Below are positions 23,548 to 31,388 of a stretch of 31,388 nucleotides of DNA, piece after piece. The stretch's first letter is position 1. Each line of letters begins with the position of its first letter. A program made the position numbers and the translations under genes. Source of the DNA: Bacteroidota bacterium (GTDB lineage: Bacteria > Bacteroidota > Bacteroidia > Bacteroidales > GCA-2748055). A model generated the notes under the pieces. That model had not been told where the DNA came from, searched no databases, and saw only the letters and a program-made list of their open reading frames with translations. The DNA is taken from the NCBI GenBank assembly GCA_024244665.1, contig JAAEOI010000037.1:1-31388 (forward strand), in the 5' to 3' direction.

Positions 23548-23577
23548 TTTGCTAATACACAAAATTAGCTATTTTTA
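23548..23577 (+). promoter_or_regulatory. Candidate promoter of the nqr operon with internal dyad
   Basis: TTTG at 23548-23551 is followed after 18 bases by TATTTTTA at 23570-23577, seven of eight matches to TAnnTTTG. Transcription would begin near 23582, some 25 bases before the nqrA ATG. Between the two elements lies an inverted repeat GCTAAT-n7-ATTAGC (23551-23569), placed where a regulator could block or assist polymerase. Confidence 0.5.
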
Positions 23578-23606
23578 CGCATTCTTTTACTGTTACAAAG
23601 TTCACA

Positions 23607-24968
23607 ATGACAGAGGTAATTAAGATTAAAAAGGGCCTGGACATTAATATGAATGGTGAGGCCGAAAAAATTTATGTGAAAGCCCCGCGGGCTAAAACCT
23701 ATGCAGTCAAGCCGGCCGACTGGCACGGGCTTACTCCAAAGATCATTCCCAAACTGTGTGACCAGGTGAAGGTGGGTACGCCCATCTTCTATGACAAGTA
23801 CCACCCTGAGATCAAATTCACCTCACCGGTGAGCGGGATTCTCTCGGTCATCAACAGGGGAGATCGCAGGAGGATCGTCGAGGTGGTCGTTGAGGATGAC
23901 GGGAAAGATACTCGCGAGAAGTTCCTCCAGGGGGATCCGTCCACACTTTCAAAGGAGCAGATCGTTGAGAACCTTCTGAACAGTGGGCTCTGGCCCGTGA
24001 TTCGCCGCAGGCCCTATACGGTGATTGCCAGGCCGGACGAGACACCCAAGTCGATCTTTATCTCAGCCTTTGATACATCTCCACTGGCTCCTGATTTTGA
24101 ATTCATTATGAAGGACAGCGAGGAGGATTTTCAGTGGGGTGTGAATGCCCTGAAGATGCTGACCAAAGGAAAGGTTCACCTGAACCTGGACGGCCGTTAT
24201 CCGTCTGTCCGCACCCTTGGTTCCGTTGAAGGTGTTGAGATCAACCGCTTCAAGGGACCACATCCGGCCGGCAATGTAGGAGTTCAGATATACAATCTTG
24301 ATCCCATTAATAAAGGTGAAGTGGTCTGGGTGGTACAGCCCCAGGATGTTGTGGCCATTGGAAGACTCTTCAAAAAAGGGGAGTACGATCCATCCGTGGT
24401 GGTTGCTCTGACCGGTGAAAGGGTTGAGAAACCACAGTATTATAAGACCATCCGCGGAATGGCAGTGGCTCCCCTGCTTGAGAAGCAGTTAAAGGAGGGT
24501 GATAACCGGGTCATCAGCGGGAGTGTGTTGAATGGCAAACAGATTCATGCTGAAGAGGGTTACGTGGGTTTCCTGGATTCGCAGCTGACTGTAATTCCTG
24601 AAGGAAACTTCCATGAGCTGTTTGGCTGGATATTGCCAGGTTTTAAAAAATTATCTGTCTCCAGATCTTTTGCCTCCACCTGGCTGACACCTAAGCGGAA
24701 GTTCAGTTTGAACACCAACTATCACGGTGGGGAGAGGGCTTTTGTGATGACGGGCGAATATGAGAAGGTATTGCCTATGGACATCTATCCCGTGCAGTTG
24801 CTCAAATCCATCCTTGTGAATGACATTGATAAAATGGAGCAGTTGGGGATCTACGAGCTGGATGAGGAGGACCTGGCCCTGTGCGAATTTGTATGCACAT
24901 CCAAAACCCCCGTCACCAAAATCCTCAGGGACGGTCTCAGGTCTCTAAGAAAAGAAATGGAAGAATAA
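23607..24968 (+). CDS. nqrA: Na+-translocating NADH:quinone reductase subunit A
   Basis: A 453-residue peripheral subunit of Na+-NQR, which couples NADH oxidation and quinone reduction to sodium export. The N-terminal IKIKKGLDINMNGEAE, the GDRRRIVEVVVEDDG segment and the central RTLGSVEGVEINRFKGPHPAGNVG region are characteristic; no signal peptide or membrane helix is present, as expected. It is the first gene of the standard nqrABCDEF order, with a promoter-like site upstream and 21 bp to nqrB. The operon is divergent from the T9SS plug gene. Confidence 0.95.
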   Translation: MTEVIKIKKGLDINMNGEAEKIYVKAPRAKTYAVKPADWHGLTPKIIPKLCDQVKVGTPIFYDKYHPEIKFTSPVSGILSVINRGDRRRIVEVVVEDDGKDTREKFLQGDPSTLSKEQIVENLLNSGLWPVIRRRPYTVIARPDETPKSIFISAFDTSPLAPDFEFIMKDSEEDFQWGVNALKMLTKGKVHLNLDGRYPSVRTLGSVEGVEINRFKGPHPAGNVGVQIYNLDPINKGEVVWVVQPQDVVAIGRLFKKGEYDPSVVVALTGERVEKPQYYKTIRGMAVAPLLEKQLKEGDNRVISGSVLNGKQIHAEEGYVGFLDSQLTVIPEGNFHELFGWILPGFKKLSVSRSFASTWLTPKRKFSLNTNYHGGERAFVMTGEYEKVLPMDIYPVQLLKSILVNDIDKMEQLGIYELDEEDLALCEFVCTSKTPVTKILRDGLRSLRKEMEE

Positions 24969-24989
24969 TATTTACACCAATCAATAAGC

Positions 24990-26168
24990 ATGAGTTTACG
25001 ACGATTTGTAGATAAAATCAAACCCTCGTTCGAAAAAGGGGGGAAGCTTCACATATTCCTGGCGGGATTTGAAGCCATCGAGACCTTCTTGTTTGTACCC
25101 AACCGGGTTACAACGGGAAGGGTTCATATCAGGGATGCCAACGACATGAAGCGCTCGCTGATCATTGTCCTGATTGCCATGGTACCCGCATTGCTTTTTG
25201 GCATGTGGAACACTGGGTTCCATCACTTCCAGGCCCTGGGTGAGGAGGCCGGTTTCTGGCAGATGTTCGGCTTCGGATTCCTGAAGATATTACCCATTAT
25301 TATTGTTTCGTACGTGGTAGGGCTGGGGATCGAGATTGCTTTTGCACAGTGGCGCAAAGAAGAGGTGGCCGAGGGCTATTTTGTCTCCGGAATGATGATC
25401 CCACTGGTTATGCCTGCCGATGTGCCGCTATGGATGGTAGCTGTGGCAACAGTTTTTGCCGTGGTGATTGGGAAAGAGGTATTTGGGGGAACAGGGATGA
25501 ACATCCTAAACCCCGCACTGGTGGCCAGGGCCTTTCTGTTTTTCGCTTATCCAAGCTCGATGTCGGGTGATAAAGTCTGGGTTGCGGGTCTGACCGACGG
25601 GACCGGTATCATTGACGGATATTCGGGTTCCACCATCCTCGGACAGGCAGCACAGAACACTTCATCATTTGTAAACGGATTGGGTGAGGCTTACACGGGC
25701 ATGGACATGTTCCTCGGGACGATACCCGGATCGATAGGGGAGACCTCCACGCTGGCTATTCTGATTGGTGCAGTGATCCTGATGCTGACCGGAATCGGGA
25801 GCTGGAAGGTGATCCTGTCGGTATTTGCCGGTGGAGCTGCCATGGGAGTGATTCTGAACCTCTTTGCTGTCAATGAATTTATGGCCCTTCCCTTCTGGCA
25901 ACATCTGCTTCTGGGCGGATTTGCCTTTGGTGCCGTCTTCATGGCCACCGACCCGGTGACAGCTGCGCAGACTGAAAAGGGTAAATGGATATACGGATTC
26001 CTGATCGGATTCCTGGCCATCCTGATCAGGGTGCTCAACCCTGCCTACCCCGAAGGGGTGATGATGGCCATCCTGTTGATGAATGTTTTTGCTCCGCTGA
26101 TCGACCACTATATAGTCGAAGGAAATATCAAGAGGAGATTAAAAAGAGCCAAAGTAACTGCAAACTAA
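24990..26168 (+). CDS. nqrB: Na+-translocating NADH:quinone reductase subunit B
   Basis: A 392-residue polytopic membrane subunit with many hydrophobic helices (for example SLIIVLIAMVPALLFG and ILPIIIVSYVVGLGI). The flavin-acceptor site reads DGYSGST, so Thr215 should carry covalent FMN added by ApbE. The usual Dxx(S/T)GAT motif has Ala replaced by Ser here. GTGMNILNPALVARAFLFFAYP and FMATDPVTAAQTEKGKWIYG are conserved family segments. It is the second gene of the operon, 16 bp before nqrC. Confidence 0.95.
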   Translation: MSLRRFVDKIKPSFEKGGKLHIFLAGFEAIETFLFVPNRVTTGRVHIRDANDMKRSLIIVLIAMVPALLFGMWNTGFHHFQALGEEAGFWQMFGFGFLKILPIIIVSYVVGLGIEIAFAQWRKEEVAEGYFVSGMMIPLVMPADVPLWMVAVATVFAVVIGKEVFGGTGMNILNPALVARAFLFFAYPSSMSGDKVWVAGLTDGTGIIDGYSGSTILGQAAQNTSSFVNGLGEAYTGMDMFLGTIPGSIGETSTLAILIGAVILMLTGIGSWKVILSVFAGGAAMGVILNLFAVNEFMALPFWQHLLLGGFAFGAVFMATDPVTAAQTEKGKWIYGFLIGFLAILIRVLNPAYPEGVMMAILLMNVFAPLIDHYIVEGNIKRRLKRAKVTAN

Positions 26169-26184
26169 TATCACAGCAACGAAC

Positions 26185-26913
26185 ATGAGGAATTTTAGCA
26201 ATACATACATATTCGTCTTTTCGCTGATCATGGTAACGATCGTGGCAGTGCTGCTTTCATTCGTGGCCATGCAGTTGAAACCACTCCAGGAGATGAACGT
26301 CCAGATTGAAAAGAAACAGGACGTGCTTCGTTCGGTGGGAAAAGCTGAAAAGGTGGGCGAGGCTGAAGACAAGAATAGCTATATCAACGAAGAGTTCGGA
26401 AAGTTTATAACCGAATCTTATGTTGTGGATTTTAACGGAAAAAGGGTGGAGACCGACGCCTTTGAGGTGATGCTCACACTTGGTGCCGAGATAAGGAAAT
26501 CCCGTGAGGAAAGAAACTACCCCGTCTTTGTCTATTCAGAGAAGGGCGGTGCAAAGAAATATGTGCTTCCTGTCCGAGGGAAGGGCTTATGGGGACCCAT
26601 CTGGGGATATGTTGCTCTGGAAGAGGATCTGAATACCATCTCCGGTGCAGTGTTCGATCACAAGGGTGAGACGCCCGGACTGGGCGCCGAGATCAATACA
26701 GGTTGGTTCCAGGAGCCTTTTACCGGGAAAACCATCTTCGATGAGAATGGCAAATTTATCTCTGTTGAGGTAGTGAAGGGCGGAGCCGATCCTTCAAGTG
26801 ACCACCAGGTGGATGCCATCTCCGGTGGCACCATCACATCCAAGGCACTTGAAGAGATGATGATTGACTGCATGACTGGTTATGTCGCCCATTTTAAAGA
26901 ATTAACTAATTAA
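26185..26913 (+). CDS. nqrC: Na+-translocating NADH:quinone reductase subunit C
   Basis: A 242-residue subunit with one N-terminal membrane helix (about residues 7-27) and a periplasmic flavin domain. The acceptor motif DAISGGT places covalent FMN on Thr216; the normal GAT is GGT here. GETPGLGAEINTGWFQ upstream is the conserved segment of FMN-binding domains. The length matches the family. It lies between nqrB and nqrD with short gaps (16 and 12 bp). Confidence 0.95.
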   Translation: MRNFSNTYIFVFSLIMVTIVAVLLSFVAMQLKPLQEMNVQIEKKQDVLRSVGKAEKVGEAEDKNSYINEEFGKFITESYVVDFNGKRVETDAFEVMLTLGAEIRKSREERNYPVFVYSEKGGAKKYVLPVRGKGLWGPIWGYVALEEDLNTISGAVFDHKGETPGLGAEINTGWFQEPFTGKTIFDENGKFISVEVVKGGADPSSDHQVDAISGGTITSKALEEMMIDCMTGYVAHFKELTN

Positions 26914-26925
26914 TTATGCTGAGTA

Positions 26926-27570
26926 ATGAGTACTGAAAAGGAACCTTTATTTTCCGCGAAGAACCTGAAGCTTCTGAGCGAACCCATGGGAGCAAGCAAC
27001 CCGATCACCGTCCAGGTGCTGGGTATATGCTCTGCACTGGCGGTAACCGTTAAATTGAAGCCTTCCATCGTTCTGGCCATCTCGGTGATGGTGGTCATGG
27101 CTGTATCCAACGTGGTGATCTCCCTGATGAGGAAGATGGTGCCACCCAGGATCCGGATCATTGTACAGCTGGTGGTCATTGCCACCATGGTAATCCTGGT
27201 AGACCAGGTACTGAAGGCCTATGCTTACGATGTGAGTAAGCAACTTTCCGTTTTTGTGGGCCTGATTATAACCAACTGCATTATCATGGGACGGCTCGAG
27301 GCCTTTGCGCTGGGTAACAAGCCCTGGCCTGCCCTGCTCGACGGACTTGGAAATGCAGCCGGTTATGGAGTGATCCTGATTATGGTTGCCTTCTTCAGGG
27401 AGCTGCTGGGATCGGGGACGCTGCTCGATATGAAGGTAATTCCCCAGGCGTTTTACGATGCCGGGTATGTGGACAACGGAATGATGATCCTACCCCCAAT
27501 GGCACTTGTTGTGGTTGGTGTGTTCATCTGGGTGCAGCGGGCACGCCGCAAGGACCTGATAGAAGATTAA
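26926..27570 (+). CDS. nqrD: Na+-translocating NADH:quinone reductase subunit D
   Basis: A 214-residue integral membrane subunit of the NqrDE/RnfAE family. Helices include VQLVVIATMVILVDQVL, and the half-site motif GLIITNCIIMGRLEAFA contains the conserved Cys that, with its counterpart in NqrE, is held to bind an intramembrane iron-sulfur centre. The HPF-like GNKPWPALLDGLGNAAGYG segment follows. Start ATG 26926 fits the family. Confidence 0.95.
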   Translation: MSTEKEPLFSAKNLKLLSEPMGASNPITVQVLGICSALAVTVKLKPSIVLAISVMVVMAVSNVVISLMRKMVPPRIRIIVQLVVIATMVILVDQVLKAYAYDVSKQLSVFVGLIITNCIIMGRLEAFALGNKPWPALLDGLGNAAGYGVILIMVAFFRELLGSGTLLDMKVIPQAFYDAGYVDNGMMILPPMALVVVGVFIWVQRARRKDLIED

Positions 27571-27603
27571 AGAAGCTTTTTGAAAATAAGAAAATAACCA
27601 TCC

Positions 27604-28221
27604 ATGGAAAATCTGGTCAATATATTTGTAAAGTCCATCTTCATCGATAACATGATCTTTGCCTACTTCCTGGGCATGTGTTCATACCTGGCTGTATCGA
27701 AGACGGTAAAGACCTCCACTGGTCTGGGTATAGCTGTAATCTTTGTACTTGGATTCACCGTCCCCATCAACTTTCTCATCGAGAAATTCATTCTTAAGGC
27801 AGGAGCACTCACGTGGATCAGCCCTTCACTGGGCGATGTGGACCTGAGCTTCCTCTCTTTCATCATGTTCATTGCAGTGATCGCATCCATGGTCCAGCTG
27901 GTGGAGATGATCATTGAGAAGTTCGCCCCGACCCTTTATACCTCGCTGGGGATTTTCCTTCCGCTAATTGCTGTGAACTGCGCCATCCTGGGCGGTTCGC
28001 TCTTCATGCAGGAGCGAGAGTATGGCAACATTGCAGAAGCCACCGTATTCGGACTCGGCTCGGGTGTGGGCTGGTTCCTGGCCATTGTGGGTATTGCAGC
28101 CATCCGGGAGAAGATCAAGTACTCCAATGTTCCGGCTCCACTACGAGGACTTGGGATTACATTCATTATTACGGGCCTGATGGGCATCGCATTTATGAGT
28201 TTCATGGGGATTAAATTGTAA
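27604..28221 (+). CDS. nqrE: Na+-translocating NADH:quinone reductase subunit E
   Basis: A 205-residue membrane subunit, inverted-topology homologue of Nqr[22 protein letters not shown] carries the first conserved Cys and [20 protein letters not shown] the second, matching those proposed to hold the iron centre shared with NqrD. Helical segments fill nearly the whole length. A 33-bp gap separates it from nqrD and 20 bp from nqrF. Confidence 0.95.
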   Translation: MENLVNIFVKSIFIDNMIFAYFLGMCSYLAVSKTVKTSTGLGIAVIFVLGFTVPINFLIEKFILKAGALTWISPSLGDVDLSFLSFIMFIAVIASMVQLVEMIIEKFAPTLYTSLGIFLPLIAVNCAILGGSLFMQEREYGNIAEATVFGLGSGVGWFLAIVGIAAIREKIKYSNVPAPLRGLGITFIITGLMGIAFMSFMGIKL

Positions 28222-28241
28222 TTGAATTAAAACGAAGCAAA

Positions 28242-29495
28242 ATGATATTTCTCACTTCCACACTCTCAGTCGTTCTGATCAGTATCGCGGTCTTCCTGTT
28301 CGTGATCCTGCTGCTGGTGGCCATGTTACTATGGGCCAGGTTTAAGCTGACACCCCAGGGGGATGTCCAACTGAAGGTCAACGACAAAGAGTTTACCGTT
28401 TCACCGGGATCCACTGTATTGAACACCCTTACCGCCAACGATATTTTCCTGCCATCGGCCTGTGGTGGTGGTGGTACCTGTGGCATGTGCAAGTGCCAGG
28501 TGACAGAAGGCGGAGGAACCATCCTTCCTACCGAGACCGGGTTCTTCACCCGTAAAGAGCAGCAGCAGCAGTGGAGACTTGGTTGCCAGGTTAAACTGCG
28601 TGAGGATATGACCCTCCAGGTTCCCGAGGAGGTAATGGGGATCAGGAAGTGGGAGTGCGAAGTTGTTTCAAACAATAATGTGGCCACCTTTATCAAGGAG
28701 TTCGTGGTGAGGCTGCCTGAAGGCGAAACCCTGAACTTCAAATCGGGTGGTTACATCCAGATCGATGTACCCAAACTGGAGGTGGATTTCTCCAAGGATG
28801 TTGAGGTGGAGAAGGAGTACCGCGACGAGTGGGACAAGTTCAAGATGTGGGAGCTCAATATGAAGAATCCCGAAGAGACCTATCGTGCCTACTCCATGGC
28901 CAACCACCCTGCCGAAGGAAACATCGTGATGCTGAACATCCGGATCGCCACCCCGCCATGGGATGTGAGCCACGGACGTTTCAAGAATGTGAATCCCGGG
29001 ATCTGTTCTTCTTATATCTTCTCCCGCAAACCGGGCGACAAGGTGACTGTTTCAGGACCCTATGGTGAATTCTTCATTAAGGAAACCAAAAATGAAATGG
29101 TATATGTGGGTGGAGGTGCCGGAATGGCTCCCATGCGTTCACACATCTTCCACCTGTTCCATACCCTTAAAACCGGCCGTAAGGTTTCCTACTGGTACGG
29201 AGCCCGCTCCAAAAGAGAGGTTTTCTACGAGGACCAGTTCAGGGCCATTGAGAAGGACTTTCCCAACTTCACCTTTAACATTGCCCTCTCAGAGCCCGCC
29301 CCTGAAGACAACTGGGACGGATACACCGGTTTCATCCACAAGGTGCTCTATGACAACTACCTGCGCTACCACGAGGAGCCCGAGGAGATTGAGTACTACA
29401 TGTGCGGACCACCCATGATGAACGGTGCGGTCACCAACCTGTTGTATGAGATGGGTGTTCCGGATGAGATGGTGGACTTTGACGATTTTGGGTAA
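28242..29495 (+). CDS. nqrF: Na+-translocating NADH:quinone reductase subunit F
   Basis: A 417-residue subunit that accepts electrons from NADH. An N-terminal membrane helix (about 8-31) is followed by a ferredoxin domain whose 2Fe-2S ligands are Cys74, Cys80, Cys83 (ACGGGGTCGMC) and Cys115. The FAD site is RAYSMANHP at 215-223, and the NADH-binding region has VYVGGGAGMAPMRSH, YWYGARSKREVFY and YYMCGPPMMNGAV. The C-terminus DEMVDFDDFG is family-typical. Last nqr gene; a hairpin lies about 40 bp after its stop. Confidence 0.96.
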   Translation: MIFLTSTLSVVLISIAVFLFVILLLVAMLLWARFKLTPQGDVQLKVNDKEFTVSPGSTVLNTLTANDIFLPSACGGGGTCGMCKCQVTEGGGTILPTETGFFTRKEQQQQWRLGCQVKLREDMTLQVPEEVMGIRKWECEVVSNNNVATFIKEFVVRLPEGETLNFKSGGYIQIDVPKLEVDFSKDVEVEKEYRDEWDKFKMWELNMKNPEETYRAYSMANHPAEGNIVMLNIRIATPPWDVSHGRFKNVNPGICSSYIFSRKPGDKVTVSGPYGEFFIKETKNEMVYVGGGAGMAPMRSHIFHLFHTLKTGRKVSYWYGARSKREVFYEDQFRAIEKDFPNFTFNIALSEPAPEDNWDGYTGFIHKVLYDNYLRYHEEPEEIEYYMCGPPMMNGAVTNLLYEMGVPDEMVDFDDFG

Positions 29496-29535
29496 ACCTT
29501 AAGAAGGATTATCAAAAATGAATTAGTATTAAAGG

Positions 29536-29559
29536 AAAGGCTGCCTGAGGGCGGCCTTT
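29536..29559 (+). terminator. Hairpin terminator after nqrF
   Basis: A 10-bp stem (AAAGGCTGCC with GGCGGCCTTT, one wobble) with a TGAG loop. The T-run is short (three T in the stem, then CG), so termination may be partial and some readthrough into apbE is plausible. Confidence 0.65.
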
Positions 29560-29627
29560 CGTAATTCTAAAAGGCTTCAGTGCCCGGAATCACGAATTCC
29601 TTATCTTGTAATCACAAATCGTATCAC

Positions 29628-30635
29628 ATGAAACACAGCATAATTTCACTTCTCATATTGCTTATCCTGCTCACTTCATGCAACGTGGGTGATGAGGGGG
29701 AGTACTATACAATAAGGGGATTTACTCAGGGAACCACATACCACATCACCTATCAGCATCCAACGGAGGATGACCTGAAGGGGAAGGTAGATACATTGTT
29801 GAGGCAGTTCGACCTCTCTCTTTCCTCCTATGAGCCTGCCAGCATTATTAGTGTGATTAACCGGAACGAGGGGGTGAATACGGACAGCATGTTCAGAGTC
29901 GTTTTTCGTGAATCGGCAAGGATCTACCAGGAGACAGGAGGTGCTTTTGACATTACTCTGGGGCCCGTGATCAATGCCTGGGGTTTTGGTCCGGGTCAGC
30001 AGATAGATGTGGACAGTGCAGTGGTGGACAGTTTGCTGCGATATGTGGGCATGGATAAAGTGGTCCTGGTGGGTAATGAGGTAAAAAAGAGGTTGCCGGA
30101 GGTAACGCTCAATGTGAACGCCATTGCCCAGGGCTACTCTGTTGATGTGGTCACTCAATACCTTGATAATCTGGGTTGCATCAATTATATGGTGGAGATT
30201 GGAGGAGAGATTCGCACCAAAGGGAAGAGTCCCAGAGGAAGCTTCTGGCGAATTGGCGTGGACCGGCCCGAATACGGGAATATGATCCCCGGGGATCAAC
30301 TTCAGGTGATTATCACCATGCACAACTGGTCCCTGGCAACGTCAGGCAATTATCGAAAGTTTTATGAGAAGGATGGAGTACGGATCACCCACTCCATCGA
30401 TCCGGCCACGGGGTATCCCCGCGCATCGAGACTGCTGAGTGCCACCATTCTTACCGATGATTGTATGACCGCTGATGCTTATGCTACCTCATGTATGGTC
30501 ATGGGATTGGAAAAAGCAAAGGAATTCATTGAGGATCATTCAGACGCCGATGCATACCTGATCTATGGAGGTGAGGATGGGACCTACCAGGTATGGTACT
30601 CTGAAAACCTGAGGAAATATATTGAGGAACCATAG
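29628..30635 (+). CDS. apbE: FAD:protein FMN transferase (lipoprotein)
   Basis: A 335-residue lipoprotein; a hydrophobic N-terminus ends in the lipobox LTSC with Cys18 as lipidation site, putting it on the periplasmic face where NqrB and NqrC are flavinylated. ApbE motifs: GTTYHITY, LSSYEPASIISVINRN, GAFDITLGPVINAWGFGP, NVNAIAQGYSVD, VEIGGEIRTKG, ATSGNYRKFY, HSIDPATGYP and the metal-site TDDCMTADAYAT. It uses FAD and Mg2+ to attach FMN to threonine. The GTG upstream at 29580 is rejected as start because ATG 29628 begins the signal peptide. It directly follows the nqr operon, the usual linkage, but with a hairpin in between. Confidence 0.94.
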   Translation: MKHSIISLLILLILLTSCNVGDEGEYYTIRGFTQGTTYHITYQHPTEDDLKGKVDTLLRQFDLSLSSYEPASIISVINRNEGVNTDSMFRVVFRESARIYQETGGAFDITLGPVINAWGFGPGQQIDVDSAVVDSLLRYVGMDKVVLVGNEVKKRLPEVTLNVNAIAQGYSVDVVTQYLDNLGCINYMVEIGGEIRTKGKSPRGSFWRIGVDRPEYGNMIPGDQLQVIITMHNWSLATSGNYRKFYEKDGVRITHSIDPATGYPRASRLLSATILTDDCMTADAYATSCMVMGLEKAKEFIEDHSDADAYLIYGGEDGTYQVWYSENLRKYIEEP

Positions 30636-30671
30636 TCTTCGCATCCTGAATGTTTTTGATTATATTTAAAT

Positions 30672-31388
30672 ATGTCAAGTAAACGCATTTACCTGTCATC
30701 TCCTCATATGTCAGGAGGAGAGGTCGCATATATCAATGATGCATTCAGGGAGAACTGGATCGCTCCACTGGGGCCCAATGTGGATGCATTCGAGGAGGCA
30801 CTTTGTAGTTACTGTGGTACGAATTCTGCAGCCGCACTTAGTTCAGGGACCGCTGCGATTCACCTTGGATTGATCCTGGCGGGAGTGAAACCGGGAGATG
30901 ATGTTATAGTCTCCTCATTCACCTTTTCTGCATCAGTGAATCCAATCCGGTATGTTGGTGCAACGCCTGTGCTTATTGATAGTGAAACTGACACTTGGAA
31001 TATGGATCCGGAATTGCTGGAAGAAGCGATTAAAGAGAGAATTAAGCAGGGGAAGAGGATTAGCGCCATTATTCTTGTCCATTTATATGGAATGCCTGCC
31101 AGGATGGATGAAATTATGAAGATCGCAGAACGTTATTCCATTCTTGTAATTGAGGATGCGGCAGAAGCTATTGGAAGCAGGTTCAAAGGGAAGCCGCTGG
31201 GAGCGTTTGGGAAGATGGGGATTCTCTCTTTCAATGGAAATAAACTGATCACGACATCAGGAGGTGGCGCTCTGATGTCCAATGACAAGGAATTGGTGGA
31301 GAAAGCACGCTTCCTGGCTACCCAGGCCCGCCTGCCGGTAGCCCACTTCGAGCACGACGAAGTGGGCTACAACTATCGACTGTCCAAC
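30672..31388 (+). CDS. DegT/DnrJ/EryC1/StrS-family sugar aminotransferase (3' partial)
   Basis: The first 239 residues of a PLP-dependent nucleotide-sugar aminotransferase; the window ends inside it. It opens RIYLSSPHMSGGE and ENWIAPLGPNVDAFE. The PLP-phosphate segment is LSSGTAAIHLGL, the ring-stacking Asp lies in VIEDAAEAIGS, and the internal-aldimine lysine is Lys191 in SFNGNKLITTSGGG. This pattern is close to enzymes of the PglE/LegC type that make 4-amino sugars for glycans (inference from memory). The ATG at 30672 is 36 bp after apbE. A TATATTTA sequence sits 4 bases before the ATG, a near -7 box. It probably opens a surface-glycan cluster continuing beyond the window. Confidence 0.9.
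   Translation, partial: MSSKRIYLSSPHMSGGEVAYINDAFRENWIAPLGPNVDAFEEALCSYCGTNSAAALSSGTAAIHLGLILAGVKPGDDVIVSSFTFSASVNPIRYVGATPVLIDSETDTWNMDPELLEEAIKERIKQGKRISAIILVHLYGMPARMDEIMKIAERYSILVIEDAAEAIGSRFKGKPLGAFGKMGILSFNGNKLITTSGGGALMSNDKELVEKARFLATQARLPVAHFEHDEVGYNYRLSN

Overview
The window comes from a member of the phylum Bacteroidota, most likely a Bacteroidales/Marinilabiliales-type marine or anaerobic lineage; no finer placement can be made by eye. The pointers are two proteins ending in type IX secretion (T9SS) C-terminal sorting domains, a T9SS translocon 'plug' protein, a complete nqrABCDEF operon followed by a lipoprotein ApbE, promoter-like TAnnTTTG (-7) boxes, and a general lack of strong Shine-Dalgarno sites. 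No rRNA, tRNA, CRISPR array, insertion sequence or phage gene was recognised.

Layout. 1-3425: 3' end of a very large secreted surface protein made of two successive repeat families and a T9SS domain. 3431-5226 (minus): translationally coupled FkbM-type methyltransferase and FemAB/GNAT-like acyltransferase. 5367-6704: glutamate dehydrogenase, followed by a TACTCAG heptamer repeat tract and a strong terminator. 7113-11871: a compact four-gene operon with its own promoter (acyl carrier protein, asparagine-synthetase-type amidotransferase, stand-alone NAD-synthetase-like enzyme, acyl-AMP ligase). This is the best candidate for an unusual biosynthetic system. 11843-19278 (minus): a long co-directional run in the order PTPS-like enzyme, folE, fabD, thrA (fused aspartokinase/homoserine dehydrogenase), HAD phosphatase, thrB, thrC. 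19348-20313: hldD. 20448-23470 (minus): a secreted CrtC/AttH-like protein with a T9SS domain and, upstream of it, the T9SS plug protein; a second TACTCAG tract lies between them. 23607-30635: nqrABCDEF and apbE. 30672-end: start of a DegT-family sugar aminotransferase.

How the genes fit together. The thr genes take aspartate to threonine. FolE makes dihydroneopterin triphosphate, the substrate of the adjacent PTPS-like enzyme. ApbE attaches FMN to NqrB and NqrC to mature the sodium-pumping NADH:quinone oxidoreductase. The plug protein serves the same export route used by the two cargo proteins in the window. HldD, the DegT aminotransferase and the FkbM/acyltransferase pair suggest surface glycan or lipid work. 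In the four-gene operon the ligase could load an acid onto the carrier protein, while the two ATP-pyrophosphatase enzymes form amide or related bonds; the product is unknown.
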